Both the position numbers and the translations under genes were made by a program. A stretch of 64,000 bases of DNA. Source: Rugalucina vietnamica (lineage: Eukaryota; Mollusca; Bivalvia; Lucinida; Lucinidae). Within the stretch, counting starts at the first letter, position 1. Each line of letters opens with the position of its first letter. Location: contig OZ024870.1 in NCBI GenBank assembly GCA_964017185.1, forward strand, positions 32,449,621 to 32,513,620. The letters run 5' to 3'. Shown here piece after piece: positions 1 through 9,553 of the stretch. The notes under the pieces were generated by a model. It did no database searches. It saw nothing but the letters and a program-made list of their open reading frames with translations, and was not told where the DNA came from.

Positions 1-191
1 TCCGACACAAACCGGCCTGTACAAGCACAGAAAAGAGCTAGAAGCTTGGAATTTCGGATTTAAGTAGAAGAGGAATTGTACTATCCGAGTAGCGAAAACA
101 AAGGCGCTGATCAGCTTCGCGGTTACCGCGAAGCTGATCTGCGCCTTTGTTTTCGCCTATGCAGATTGTTGGTTTTCCCATGGGGCGGCTC
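1..191 (+). mobile_element. MITE family A, copy A1 (left end cut by window edge)
   Basis: Reference description of family A. An intact copy is about 235 bp. Its ends are ~27 bp inverted repeats beginning GAGCCGCCTCATGAGAAAA and ending in the mirror form GGCGGCTC. A conserved body follows (TCCGACACAAACCGGCCTGTAC, a run like AGAAGAGGAATTGTACTATCC), and near one end there is a hairpin with arms GCGAAAACAAAGGCGC..GCTTCGCGG around a TTAC-like loop. Where both ends are clear it is flanked by 4 bp A/T duplications (ATTT, ATAT, AATT, AAAT). No copy codes for protein, so it is a non-autonomous DNA transposon; the superfamily is not identified. I call copies with the hairpin near the right end plus. 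This copy lacks its left terminus and has an intact hairpin at about 99-163. Confidence 0.85.
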
Positions 192-341
192 ATTTGTTGA
201 GTAACTCGCCATTCGGAGGTCAGTTGTAAAAAAAAAATCAAATCACGAGCATGTAGTGTGAGTGATTAATATTCTTACAGCTGACTCACACTGAAAACTC
301 CATCACAGCCAAACTGTCAATGTGCCAATAGAAATTGATAT

Positions 342-576
342 GAGCCTGTGCGTGACAAAACCAACAATTTGGGTTTCTGACCAGGTCCGACACAAACCGG
401 CCTGTACTGTCACAGAAGCAGGCTAGAAACGTGAAATTTCGGATTTAAGAAGAAGAGGGATTGTACTATCCATGTAGCGAAAACAAAGGCGCTGATCAGC
501 TTCGCGGTTACCGCGAAGCTGGTCTGCGCCTTTGTTTTCGCATAGGCAAATTGTTGGTTTTCTCATGCACAGGCTC
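342..576 (+). mobile_element. MITE A, copy A2
   Basis: Both termini are present (GAGCCTGTG.. and ..CACAGGCTC); note that the two ends share the same departure from consensus (GTG/CAC). The hairpin at about 478-541 is intact with a TTAC loop. It lies in a protrudin intron. Confidence 0.85.
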
Positions 577-673
577 AATTTATGTTTTCTTTTCCTCTGT
601 CTCTGGGTAATTGTCTAACATTGCTATGTTTTGTATTCGATGAGCCACAAGGGGAAAAAAGCAGCCTTAGGAG

Positions 674-817
674 GTTCCGACCATGTCCTACACAGACCGG
701 TCTGTACAAGCTTGTGATTTCGGATATATGAAGAAGAGGGATTGTACTGTACATGTAGAGAAAACAAAGGCGCATTTATTTTTGCATATGCTTAAACTCG
801 GTTTTCTCATGACAGGG
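674..817 (+). mobile_element. MITE A, copy A3, hairpin deleted, left end lost
   Basis: Starts within the conserved body (GGTTCCGACCATGTCC) and runs to the degraded right terminus. The sequence reads AAAACAAAGGCGC and then directly ATTTATTTTTGCATATGC, so almost the entire inner stem and loop is missing. It ends about 30 nt before the splice acceptor of the first protrudin exon in the window. Confidence 0.75.
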
Positions 818-847
818 CTTCAGTGATATGTGTCAATATTTTTTCAG

Positions 848-897
848 AATGCTGTTTTGAATGTAATGTGTCCTTTTCCTCCATTTTAAAAAGAAGG
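848..897 (+). CDS. ZFYVE27: Protrudin-like FYVE gene, exon n-2
   Basis: The acceptor is TTTTTTCAG at 839-847 and the donor GTAAGT starts at 898. Frame: two leading bases complete a codon from the previous exon, then the exon reads CCFECNVSFSSILKRR and ends in phase 0. This is the start of a FYVE-type zinc finger (first CxxC, then a basic KRR patch) and matches the arrangement in vertebrate protrudin, where CxxC is followed by LKKRR and then CSNCGNSFC. Protrudin is an ER membrane protein that promotes endosome-ER contact and neurite outgrowth; its C-terminal FYVE domain binds membrane phosphoinositides. The upstream exons (membrane hairpins, FFAT motif) would lie left of the window. The identification rests on the joined exons, which fit in phase. 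Confidence 0.82.
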
Positions 898-1027
898 GTA
901 AGTCAGTTCATTTACCTTATTATTTCCCACAATTTCTTATTACAGTATTTGTTGTTCTATACAGATTAGATTATGCTAACTAATGGTGGATACATAGAGA
1001 AAATTGTTCTCTATTTTAACAATATAT

Positions 1028-1260
1028 GAGCTGTGAAGGGAGAAAACCTCTTCAGGGTTTCCGACCAGGTCCGACACAAACCGGCCTGTACAGTCTCAGA
1101 AAAAGGCTTGAAGCTTGAAATTTTGGATTTACGAAGTAGAGGCATTGCACTATCCATGTAGTGAAAACAAAGGCGCTGATCAAATTCACAGTTACTGCGA
1201 AGCTGATTTGCGCCTTTGTTTTCGCAAAGGCAAAAATTCGGTTTTCTCATGAAGCGGCTC
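1028..1260 (+). mobile_element. MITE A, copy A4
   Basis: Both ends are present (GAGCTGTGAAGGGAGAAAACC and CATGAAGCGGCTC). The inner stem is imperfect: the left arm reads AATTCACAG and the right arm CTGCGAAG, so only part of it pairs. It is in the intron between protrudin exons n-2 and n-1. Confidence 0.85.
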
Positions 1261-1428
1261 ATCTTTATAGCAAAAAATTGGTTATGGTTTGATCTCCAGT
1301 TAAGATGCTGCAAGTAAGATTCTTTATCGTCAGAATGTATCAGAAGAAGACTTCGTCTAATGCAAGATAGATTACTGAAATCCAATTTGGCTTTCAGAAA
1401 ATTTAGAACTTAAACTATTACATAATTT

Positions 1429-1663
1429 GAGCCGCGTCGCAAGAAAACCGGTCTTCGGGGTTTCCGACCAGGTGCGACACAAATCGGTCTGTACAGTCAC
1501 AGGAGCAGGCTAGATACTTGAAATTTGGGCTATGAGTAGAAGAGGAATTATACTATCAGAGTAGCGAAAACAAAAGCGCTGATCAGCTTCGCGGTCACCG
1601 CGAAGCTGATCTGCGCCTTTGTTTTCGCCTAGGCAAAAATCCGGTTTTCTCACGATGCGGCTC
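1429..1663 (+). mobile_element. MITE A, copy A5, against a splice acceptor
   Basis: Intact termini (GAGCCGCGTCGC and GATGCGGCTC) flanked by ATTT on both sides (1425-1428 and 1664-1667). The hairpin is intact. The right end is 15 nt before the first base of protrudin exon n-1, so the right ATTT duplication forms part of that exon's polypyrimidine tract. Confidence 0.9.
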
Positions 1664-1678
1664 ATTTTATTCTTTCAG

Positions 1679-1760
1679 TATTACTGCCGTCATTGTGGGA
1701 ACCACTTCTGTTCGAAATGTTGTAACCAGAAAGTACCAAAGTCATTGTTTGGTGCCACTG
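1679..1760 (+). CDS. ZFYVE27: Protrudin-like FYVE gene, exon n-1
   Basis: The acceptor is TTCTTTCAG ending at 1678 and the donor GTGAGT starts at 1761. The exon is 82 nt (27 codons plus one base) and reads YYCRHCGNHFCSKCCNQKVP followed by KSLFGAT. It supplies the second and third CxxC pairs of the FYVE-type finger (CRHC, CSKC). The tract FCSKCCNQKVPKSLFGAT corresponds closely to the FCSRCC..KVPKSSMGAT tract of vertebrate protrudin, which is the main reason for choosing protrudin over other FYVE proteins; the usual R(R/K)HHCR core of classical FYVE domains is here YYCRHC. Confidence 0.88.
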
Positions 1761-1895
1761 GTGAGTAGCAAAAGTGTTGTTTCATTCATTTGCATGACTT
1801 TGGTCTGACCTGTTTGCTCATTTTGTGCTTATAATATTACACAAACATGGCACAAGTGATATTTATTACCATATGAAATACACTTTATTCAAATT

Positions 1896-2124
1896 GAGCC
1901 ACTGCATAAGAAAACCAGCAACATGCATAGGCGAAAACAAAGGCATTGATCAGCTGTGACGTATCTGCACAGCTGATCTGTACCTTTGTTTTCGCTACAC
2001 ATATAGTACAATCCCTCTTCTTCTTAAATTGAAATTTCAAGTTTCTAGCCTTCTTCTGTAACTGTACAGGCCGGTTTGTGTCTAACCTGGTCGGAAACCC
2101 ATATTGTTGGTTTTCTCAAGCTTA
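1896..2124 (-). mobile_element. MITE A, copy A6
   Basis: Minus orientation. The left terminus is GAGCCACTGCATAAGAAAACC and the right terminus is degraded (GTTTTCTCAAGCTTAGAG). The inner stem is of the second type, GCTGTGxxG..CTGCACAGC, instead of GCTTCGCGG..CCGCGAAGC. Located in the last protrudin intron. Confidence 0.82.
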
Positions 2125-2296
2125 GAGTAAATTAGTTTTCATCAAAGACTCAAATGTAGTGGAGCATCAAAATGATTGTCACACGGTAGATTCAATATCT
2201 AATGTAGCAAGCCTGTATTGATGGGCAGGCTGGTTTGTGTCTGAGAAAGGACAATGCTCTTGTGGATTTGCAGCTTTGTTGTAATGCTACAAGCAG

Positions 2297-2529
2297 GGGC
2301 CAGTTGTTCAAAACTAACGACGTCGTTAGTTAACGTTTCGTTAAAATTTCAAACATTAATATTACAAATACACTGTTATTTTTTGTTGAAAAAATGTGAG
2401 AATCCTTTGCACTGCAAAGGATTCTCACATTTTTTCAACAAAAAATAACAGTGTCTTTGTTACTTTTGCTTAACAAATTTATGTCTTAACAATATCGTTT
2501 AGCTAACGATGCTTTGAACAACTGGGTCC
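2297..2529. mobile_element. MITE family B, copy B1
   Basis: The termini are inverted repeats GGGCCAGTTGTTCAAA and TTTGAACAACTGGGTCC. The centre is a perfect palindrome at 2371-2453: 41 bp arms (starting CACTGTTATTTTTTGTTG and meeting at CTTTGCA/TGCAAAG) around a single base. Smaller inverted words (AACGACGTCGTTAGTT; CGTTTAGCTAACG) lie between centre and ends. No coding capacity. A second copy, split by another element, is at 21044-22630. Confidence 0.85.
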
Positions 2530-2754
2530 AGGCCTTTATGGAAAGTCTCGAGCAGAATTTGTATATGTAAAATGTGAAATTATGTAAGTCTTTGACCGGG
2601 AACTATTGATTTTAATGTTGGCATCTTTCTGAACAATTTGTTCAAGTTTTATTGTAAAGAGAACTATCCAAAACAATACCTTGATTATTGTTATCGTACT
2701 TGCTTATAGCAGGGTGTGATATAGGAGTCCAAATTTTTGTCCGTCCGTTTGTCC

Positions 2755-3170
2755 ATCCGTCAACATTTACGTCCAAGTTTGGTTTTCTCTGCATCAGTGA
2801 TAACTGCACATAGTAATTGTTCTTGACATACCCTTCAAGCACGCACCTTGACCCGGTGCCCTTGACCTATATTTCACGGTCCATTGACTTTTGTTAATTT
2901 TTGCGTCGAAGTTTGGTTTTCTCTGCATCAGTGATAGCAGCTGCGAGTGTGAAACTTTGCATAATAATTGTCCTTGACATGCCCTTCAAGCACAAACATT
3001 GACCCAGTGCCCTTGACCTATATTTCACGGCCCATTGACTTTGTTAATTTTTACATCAAAGTTTGGTGCTCTCTGCACCTGTGATAGCAGCTGCGAGTGT
3101 GAAACCTTGCCCTTGACATACCCTTTCAGAATACACCTTGACCTAGCTGGTGCCCTTTCACGTTTTTGTT
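2755..3170. repeat. Three diverged tandem units of ~135-150 bp
   Basis: The words GTTTGGTTTTCTCTGCATCA (or variants) recur near 2771, 2905 and 3055, each followed by a stretch like GCAGCTGCGAGTGTGAAAC and CTTGACATGCCCTTCAAGCA, then CCCTTGACCTATATTTCACG. Units have diverged by indels. A short GTCCGTCCGTTTGTCC microsatellite precedes the array (about 2738-2762). The array is intronic, directly upstream of the last protrudin exon. The layout recalls elements made of a tetranucleotide run plus tandem units, like 9929-13603. Confidence 0.7.
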
Positions 3171-3221
3171 ATTTTGCCCGATGCAGGTGCCATAACGACC
3201 TCCGCTGCATTATTGTTTCAG

Positions 3222-3310
3222 CCCCAGCTGCCCAGACAGAGACTGTCCTAGTGTGTGGTAAATGTTATAAGACTCTCATGTGTGAAGGGGGGAGAGATAA
3301 ACCTGTCTGA
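3222..3310 (+). CDS. ZFYVE27: Protrudin-like FYVE gene, terminal exon
   Basis: The acceptor is TATTGTTTCAG ending at 3221. Two bases complete the codon begun in exon n-1 (ACT G|CC), giving AT|APAAQTETVLVCGKCYKTLM, then CEGGRDKPV and TGA at 3308-3310. This provides the fourth CxxC (CGKC), completing eight zinc ligands across the three exons. The tract corresponds to vertebrate protrudin APEAQRETVFVCASC, and the protein ends soon after, as it does in protrudin. Phase continuity of all three exons supports a functional transcript. A polyadenylation signal was not assigned; the nearest candidates are beyond 4 kb. Confidence 0.85.
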
Positions 3311-3314
3311 CACT

Positions 3315-3495
3315 AACAGTCTACATGAGGAAGAGGCTAACTTTTTTCCTACAGACTTTAAGAAGAGAAAAACTTTTTCCTACAGTCTACTTGAGGAAGA
3401 GAAAAAGTTATGCCAATAGTCTACTTGAAAAATTTATACCTACAGTCTACTTGAGGAAAAGCAAAACTTATACCAACAGTCTGGACAGGATAAAT
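3315..3495. repeat. Tandem repeat, ~33 bp unit
   Basis: About five to six units built around ACAGTCTACTTGAGGAAGAG followed by an AAAACTT(T/A) stretch, with small indels. It begins just after the protrudin stop codon, so it probably lies in the 3' untranslated region. Confidence 0.7.
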
Positions 3496-3526
3496 GTATA
3501 CTAACACACTACATATGGAGAGATAT

Positions 3527-3760
3527 GAGCCACCTCGTGGAACAATCAACAATGTGGTTTCCGAACAGGTCTGACACAAACCGGCCTGTACAGCTACAGA
3601 AGCTGGCCAGAAACTTGAAATTTTGGAGTTAAGTAGAGGAGGAATTGTACTATCCGAGTAGCGAAAACAAAGGCGCTGATCAGCTTCGCGGTTACCGCGA
3701 AGCTGATCTGCGCCTTTGTTTTCGCCTATGCAGATTGTTGGTTTTCCCATGGGGCGGCTC
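3527..3760 (+). mobile_element. MITE A, copy A7, with 14 bp flanking direct repeat
   Basis: Complete copy with intact hairpin at about 3658-3725. It is flanked by the same 14 bases on each side, ATATGGAGAGATAT (3513-3526 and 3761-3774). Other copies show only 4 bp duplications. Confidence 0.88.
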
Positions 3761-4220
3761 ATATGGAGAGATATTATATACTGCTTTTATAGCAGTCTAC
3801 GTGGGAAACAGATATTCTAATATACTTACAGACTACTAAAATTATGGAGATATAGCTGTCATATACTAACTCACGGCTGAGGAAACATATAAACCTGTCT
3901 CATACTAAACAGAAATCACTGTAGAAGGAAATAACACAACTACTATAGCTAACAGACTGTTTGGGGATACATGAATTTCTGAAATATTTACAGAAGATAG
4001 AAAGAGGTTGATCATTTAGTCTTAGATAGGTGTCTACACTTCAATGCTGATTTATTGTTTTGGCTGTTTTGAAATGATCTTGCCTATACAGACACAGTTA
4101 TTATCTCAGGTTGAATCCTGGTTGAAGTATTGTAAGCAGATATAATTGCATGTAGATGCGGGTCAGATCATTAGAAAATAGTTTAAGAATCACAATCATT
4201 AAGGCACAGATCAGCCATAT

Positions 4221-4454
4221 AAGCCGTGTCATGAGGAAACCAACAATATGGTTTCTGAACAGGTCCGACACAAATTGAGCTGTACAATCACAGAAGATAG
4301 CTAGAGGGTGGAAATTTTGGATTTAGAAAGTAGATCAATTGTAACATCTGTGTAGCGAAAACAAAGGTGCTGATCAGCTTCACAGTTACTGCGCAGCTGG
4401 TCTGCGCCTTTGTTTTCGAAAATGCAAAATGTTGGTTTTCTCATAATGCAGCTC
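4221..4454 (+). mobile_element. MITE A, copy A8
   Basis: Complete but aged. The left end reads AGCCGTGTCATGAGG and the right end CATAATGCAGCTC. The hairpin arms are mixed (CTTCACAG left, CTGCGCAG right). Confidence 0.82.
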
Positions 4455-4740
4455 ATTTATTATTGATTATGTTCTGTGTTTTTTCTTACAATATCATCTT
4501 TCTAATAAAATATGTTTTTATATCATATGAACTGTGTCAAGAGAAATATTGTCATTGGGGTTTCTAACCAGCTTATACATGAGAACTTAGAGAAAATGGA
4601 AATAAAATGAGAGCTTGCCCTGTAACCAAGGCCCACATCAGCTGCCAGATAACTGCACAATTGATCTCTTGATGTTTTGCATAAGTCAAGAAATGTTTAG
4701 AGCAGTCTCCTGAGATAGTCCATTTCTGTGTATGTCAGTC

Positions 4741-4964
4741 CTGGCCCGGAAATTCTTAAACATTTTTCATGCTCAACTCAGCTGAGCGTGAAATTTAAAG
4801 TACAAATAAATTATGAAATAGCCCAAATTAAAATTTCAGGTTTAGATCACAAAAACCTGTAACTTATCCTGCTCATAAATGTCAAAATGCCAATTTTAAC
4901 ATTTTTGAGCAGGATAAGTCTCAGCTCAGCTGAGCATCAAAAACATTTAATAAACTCAGGGCCA
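4741..4964. mobile_element. MITE family J
   Basis: A 224 bp element with long inverted ends: left CTGGCCCGGAAATTCTTAAA then CATTTTTCATGCTCAACTCAG; right the mirror of TTGGCCCTGAGTTTATTAAA. AGTC duplications flank it (4737-4740 and 4965-4968). An inner stem pairs ACTTATCCTGCTCA with TGAGCAGGATAAGT. No coding potential. A half copy (right end only) is seen near 8495-8545. Confidence 0.8.
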
Positions 4965-5028
4965 AGTCTGCAATCCCTAATACATGTTTATCATGACACA
5001 AGTCAAAAATGAAACATTTAAACCATTT

Positions 5029-5424
5029 GAGCTGCGGCATGAGAAAATCGGATTTGTGCCTATTTAAAAAACAAAGGCGCCGATCTGCTGTGCAGTAACT
5101 GCACAGCTGAGTATCATCTTTGTTTTCGCTACATGGATAGTACAATCCTTCTTCCTCCTAAATCCAAAATTTCAAGCTTATAGCCTTTTTCTGTGACTGT
5201 ACAGGCTGGTTTATGTCGGACCTGGTCGGAAAAGAAAGGCGCAGACCAGCTTCGTAGTAATCGCGAAGCTGATCAGCGCCTTTGTTTTCGCCACATGGAT
5301 AGTACTATTCCTCTTCTGCTTATATCCAAAGTTTCAAGCTTCTAGCTTTATGCTGTGACTGTACAGCCAGGTTTGTGTTGGACCTGGTCAGAACCCAAAT
5401 TGTTGGTTTTCTAACGCACAGCTC
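5029..5424 (-). mobile_element. MITE A, head-to-tail dimer (A9 + A10)
   Basis: Two minus-orientation copies are fused: A9 (5029-5232) has the left terminus and lacks the right one; A10 (5233-5424) lacks the left terminus and ends in the right one. The junction reads CCTGGTCGGAAAAGAAAGGC, joining the body of A9 to the hairpin region of A10. Stem types differ: A9 carries GTGCAG..CTGCAC, A10 carries TTCGTAG..CGCGAA. A single pair of termini bounds the dimer. Confidence 0.8.
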
Positions 5425-5501
5425 GTATGTTTTAATTGACATTGACTGGAAGTCCAGAAAGTCTGTTGTAGAAAGTGATATACCATAAAATCAATGCATA
5501 T

Positions 5502-5722
5502 CCGCCACAGCATAAGAAAACTAACAACACACATTGGCAAAAACAAAGGTACATATCAGCTGTGCAGTACTGCACAGCTGATCAGCACCTTTGTTTTGGC
5601 TCCACAGATAGTATGAATGTATGATGCCTCTTCTTTCTAAATCTGTAATTTCAAGCTTCTATTTTTCTGTGGCTGAACAGCCATATTGAAACCCATATTG
5701 TTGGTTTTCTCATGTGAAGCTC
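5502..5722 (-). mobile_element. MITE A, copy A11
   Basis: Minus orientation, termini worn (CCGCCACAGCATAAG and CATGTGAAGCTC), ATAT on both sides. The inner hairpin CAGCTGTGCAGTACTGCACAG is nearly perfect with almost no loop. The body has lost part of the GGCCTGTACAG segment. Confidence 0.8.
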
Positions 5723-5823
5723 ATATTCCTTTTTCATTTTCATATCATACTATGAAGTACTGTAGCTTATGTGTTTATGTTATTAATTTAGTGTTTGTTT
5801 GAAAACTCATTTTATAAACATTT

Positions 5824-6046
5824 GAGCCACATCATGAGAAATCCAACAATCTGCATATGGGAAAACAAAGGCTTCACGGTAACTGCAAAGCTGATTGGCG
5901 CCTTTGTTTTTGCTAAATGGGTAGTACAATTCCTCTACTTTCTAAATCCAAAATTTCCACCCTCTATCCATCTTCTTTTTCTGAATAGCCTGGTTTATGT
6001 CAAACCTGGTCGGAAACCACACTGTTGGTTTTCTTAGGGAGGGCTC
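5824..6046 (-). mobile_element. MITE A, copy A12, partial hairpin loss
   Basis: Minus orientation, flanked by ATTT on both sides. The left hairpin arm reads AAAACAAAGGCTTCACGG, missing the GCGCTGATCAG segment, whereas the right arm is full. Confidence 0.82.
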
Positions 6047-6250
6047 ATTTGTTAGTGGTCACAGTATTTCAGTTTTTGCAACAGATATATCCTGTGCTCT
6101 TTGTACTCATCAATTCTCATATATTATTGGTTATACATCATGGATGGTCCTCTTCACAAGATTAAGTTCTGTCCTGACATGACTTAAACATTGTTGACTT
6201 GGACTTTAAGCAGTAACAAGAAAAACATGTTTTAGATGATGGGAGTTATT

Positions 6251-6764
6251 GTCTACGCGCCAGCGCGTAGACTACTCTAATGTTTGAGACTGACCTACTT
6301 AAAAGACAACTCATGCACCTCTCTACAACTGCAACTGCACGTTTGAGTCTAGTGGCTTGACCATCGTGTTAGTAGGATTCCGGGTCGTTTCGCCAAGGAC
6401 CGTGTAAACAGCCAAAAACACCCATGCCAACCTCCCTTTGGTTGGTAATATTTGTACCAATGGTGCAGTAGGTACCAAAAATTGGACAAATTGTTAAACG
6501 GAATGAAATGAACCGACGGTATTGTGACGCTATATGGTCAGGAATGAAAGCTTTGACCGCGCCCCACCTGCCGTGTAGCCAATTACATTCTATCCAAGCC
6601 ACAACGGAATGAAATGAACCGTCAGTATTGTGACGGTCGATTGTCAGGTATGAATGCTTTGACCGCGCAGCGTTTTATTTCTGTTAAGTCACATAAACCA
6701 CGATGAAATGGGAGTACGGTCAGATTCTTTGACATTGTAGTTTATATATGCGAAGCGTAGACCA
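6251..6764. mobile_element. Probable TIR element with internal duplication
   Basis: The left end carries GTCTACGCGCCAGCGCGTAG, a 10 bp arm palindrome (6251-6272); the right end carries GCGAAGCGTAGAC (mirror of GTCTACGCTTCGC). Inside, a 106 bp unit beginning AACGGAATGAAATGAACCG is tandemly duplicated (6497 and 6603). No coding capacity seen. End points are approximate. Confidence 0.5.
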
Positions 6765-7170
6765 AGCTTTTTGTTAAAGCTTATACTTGTTATTAATTAT
6801 AGGTATTGACAGAATGGTCCACAGTATAAAAAGTGGCATATCTCATTTTGTTACATGAACTTTTAAAACTCCCACATGTGGCTGTATAAAGATTGAAGGC
6901 TTTGCCGTTTTGTTGTGCTGAATTTCTTGTGAAGATGACAGTTTGTACTTTTATGTTTATGATAAGTGTTAATTGATAATCAAAGTTTAATTAATCCTGT
7001 TTGCCATAGTCAGAGAATAATACTAGTCAATGTAATTTACCATATCATGCCTTTGAAATGGGACCTTACTGTTTTACGTGTCACTTTTTGTATTTGGTTG
7101 ATGCAAGCTGGATGGCTACCTTTTTGGGAAAGAGTTAGTTATTTTGCTCTTCATGCTTGTTAAAATATTT

Positions 7171-7373
7171 GAGCCGCCTCATGGGAAAACAAACAATATG
7201 CGTAGACGAAAACAAAGATGCAGATCAGCTTCGCGGTCACCGCGAAGCTGATCAGCGCCTTTGTTTTCGCTACTCGGATAGTACAATTCCTCTCCTCCTA
7301 AAATCCGAGTACAGGTCGGTTTGTGTGGGACCTGTTCGGAAACCACATTGTTGGTTTTCCCACGAGGCGACTC
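7171..7373 (-). mobile_element. MITE A, copy A13
   Basis: Minus orientation, ATTT duplicated on both sides. The inner stem is perfect, AGCTTCGCGGTCACCGCGAAGC. A ~30 bp deletion removes the body segment normally found before the GTACAGG word. Confidence 0.87.
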
Positions 7374-7543
7374 ATTTTTGTGATGATTTATGCTGTTCTT
7401 TCTTTCTTACCGGGTCTCTGGGGTGGGCTTCTCTCTGAGCTTTCCAATATACAACATTAACAGAGTTAATTCTGATTGGATATTGCTTCAGGAAGAAAAG
7501 TTACTTGTGGAATTTTGATGGTTCTGATCAGCAGATTAGATAT

Positions 7544-7777
7544 GAGCCGCCTCGTGGGAAAACCAACAATGTGGTTTCCGAACTGGTGTGACACAAACCG
7601 ACCTGTACAACCACAGAAAAGAGCTAGAAGCTTGAAATTTCGGATTTAAGTAGAAGAGGAATTGTACTATCCGAGTAGCGAAAACAAAGGCGCTGATCAG
7701 CTTCGCGGTTACCGCGAAGCTGATCTGGGTCTTTGTTTTCGCCTATGCAAATTGTTGGTTTTCCCATGAGGCGGCTC
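7544..7777 (+). mobile_element. MITE A, copy A14 (best-preserved)
   Basis: Complete, with 27 bp termini (GAGCCGCCTCGTGGGAAAAC; GTTTTCCCATGAGGCGGCTC) and ATAT on both sides. The hairpin is intact with a TTAC loop. Confidence 0.9.
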
Positions 7778-8016
7778 ATATGATAAGTATTCCATTTGGC
7801 TTATAACTCCCTGGGCCGGTAGTTAAGACATGCCCACTAAAATCTCAACAGGTAAACCCGTAATAAAACTCTGGCCGGTTGGCAACAAAGTCGGCTGTTT
7901 CCACCATAACTCTACCAACTGTTCATCACAAAGTCAAGCGTGGGCATGAGTCATTCAAATAAAAGTATGCTTATAAAATTGAAAATTACGCCACATCAGA
8001 CATATGATTGGTATTC

Positions 8017-8046
8017 CATATTTGATATACCGGTATATCAAATATG
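8017..8046. repeat. Perfect 30 bp palindrome
   Basis: CATATTTGATATACC followed immediately by its reverse complement, with no loop. The surrounding sequence (7780-9110) holds no recognised gene; it includes a half copy of MITE J (8495-8545) and a worn element-like stretch at 8705-8855 (CAGTGGCGGATTTAGAGGGG.. ..GGGTTTGAACCCCTC). Confidence 0.75.
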
Positions 8047-9117
8047 ATTGTTTTTTCCTTTCCATTTTTTCCCCTCTTTTTTTTATAACATTTAATGGTA
8101 GAGGTCCAATTATAAAGGGTGATTTATGGTGTTCTGTTAAGATTTTTTTATCCTTCCTTGTTATTTAGTTACATTATTTTACCCGTTTTTGTACAGCTTT
8201 GTTGCATGCTTTTGTAAGATTTTCTTTTATATTTGTAATCTGGTATAACATTGTATTATAGCATTGCATGACATGAAGGATGATTTAAATAGAAATTATT
8301 GTAGATGACACATGTACTTGTATAGTTATTTGTCCATATTTTCATTGACATAGATTTTGTACAGATAAGAAACCATTTTTGAAAATACTACAAATCATTT
8401 TCTCATATCAGTTTTTCTAACATTGTAAATCATAAATAATGAATAAGATAATAAAAAAAGTTAGCTGTTACAATATTTTAGAGCATTTGGATGTCATGCT
8501 CAGCTGAGTTGAGCACGAAAATATTTTATAATCTCAGGGCCAGATCTGATCAGACCAGACTATACAATATGGCCCATACCACCTCCCTTTGAATGTTTTC
8601 ACTACTTCCAAAGGATTTTACATTTATATTTTATCAAAAAAAACAGCTAGAGTCTTAATTTTAGATTTAGAAAGAAGAAAGATAATAGTTTGATGCAAAA
8701 TTACAGTGGCGGATTTAGAGGGGTTTTAACCCCCCTCTGGGACCAAATTATTTCAATTTCGTAGGTAAATTTAAGAGAAGTCATGTAAAATGTAGAAAAC
8801 AAACACCCATTGATGGGTTTGAACCCCTCTTCCAGAATTCCTGGACACAGCCCTGAATTAAAGTACTTGTTAGCTACATTTTCTTTATACAGCTAATCTG
8901 CATCTTTGTTTCCGCATACAAAAAGCAGTTGTTTTGTCATGATGCTCATGACATAACAAATGTATATCTCATAGAAACAGAATCTCAGTAAAGTCTGTCT
9001 CTGAAAATGTACTCAATCTATAGGTAGCATGGTGTTAAGTTTCACAGTTAAGAATTTCGAAAGGAATCTGTTAAGTGGTACAAAACTCTTCATATCTAGA
9101 TTTATTGTTTATTTTCA

Positions 9118-9308
9118 GGTTTCACATCCCAGTCAACAATTTTTCAGTAAAACTGGGATGGAGCCACTGCTTCTTGGGTATTAACCATTACTCTGGGGAC
9201 CGAATGTGTAAGTGGTTAAGGACACAATACAGCACCTGGTGTGGGGATCAAACCCAGGGCCTCTCAATTCATTGTCCGATGCTCTACCACCCGGCCACCA
9301 TGCTCCCC
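9118..9308 (-). mobile_element. tRNA-derived SINE (family S1), copy 1
   Basis: Read on the minus strand: a tRNA-like head (GGGGAGCATGGTGGCCGGG, A box region; box B as GGGTTTGATCCCC), then a body with GTGTCCTTAACCACTTACACA and a tail TGACTGGGATGTGAAACC. It matches the two better-preserved copies at 36813 and 41323 along its length. Confidence 0.75.
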
Positions 9309-9553
9309 TATGTCAACACATTCTGCTCAAGGAACTTTTCTATAAAACCATTGACCAAACACATTCACCAGTACTTATTATACATTTTTTCACCACTAAC
9401 TGTCACAGTTTCTTGGTTTATGTAAAATAATATGCATTTAGAACTTTTTAGGGGCTCATCCAAAACACAACTATACAAATACTTTCTTGAATTTAGACCT
9501 TAAAAAGTATTGTTAGTGTGAATGTCTTCAAAGCTTTTAATGTTTCTACATAT

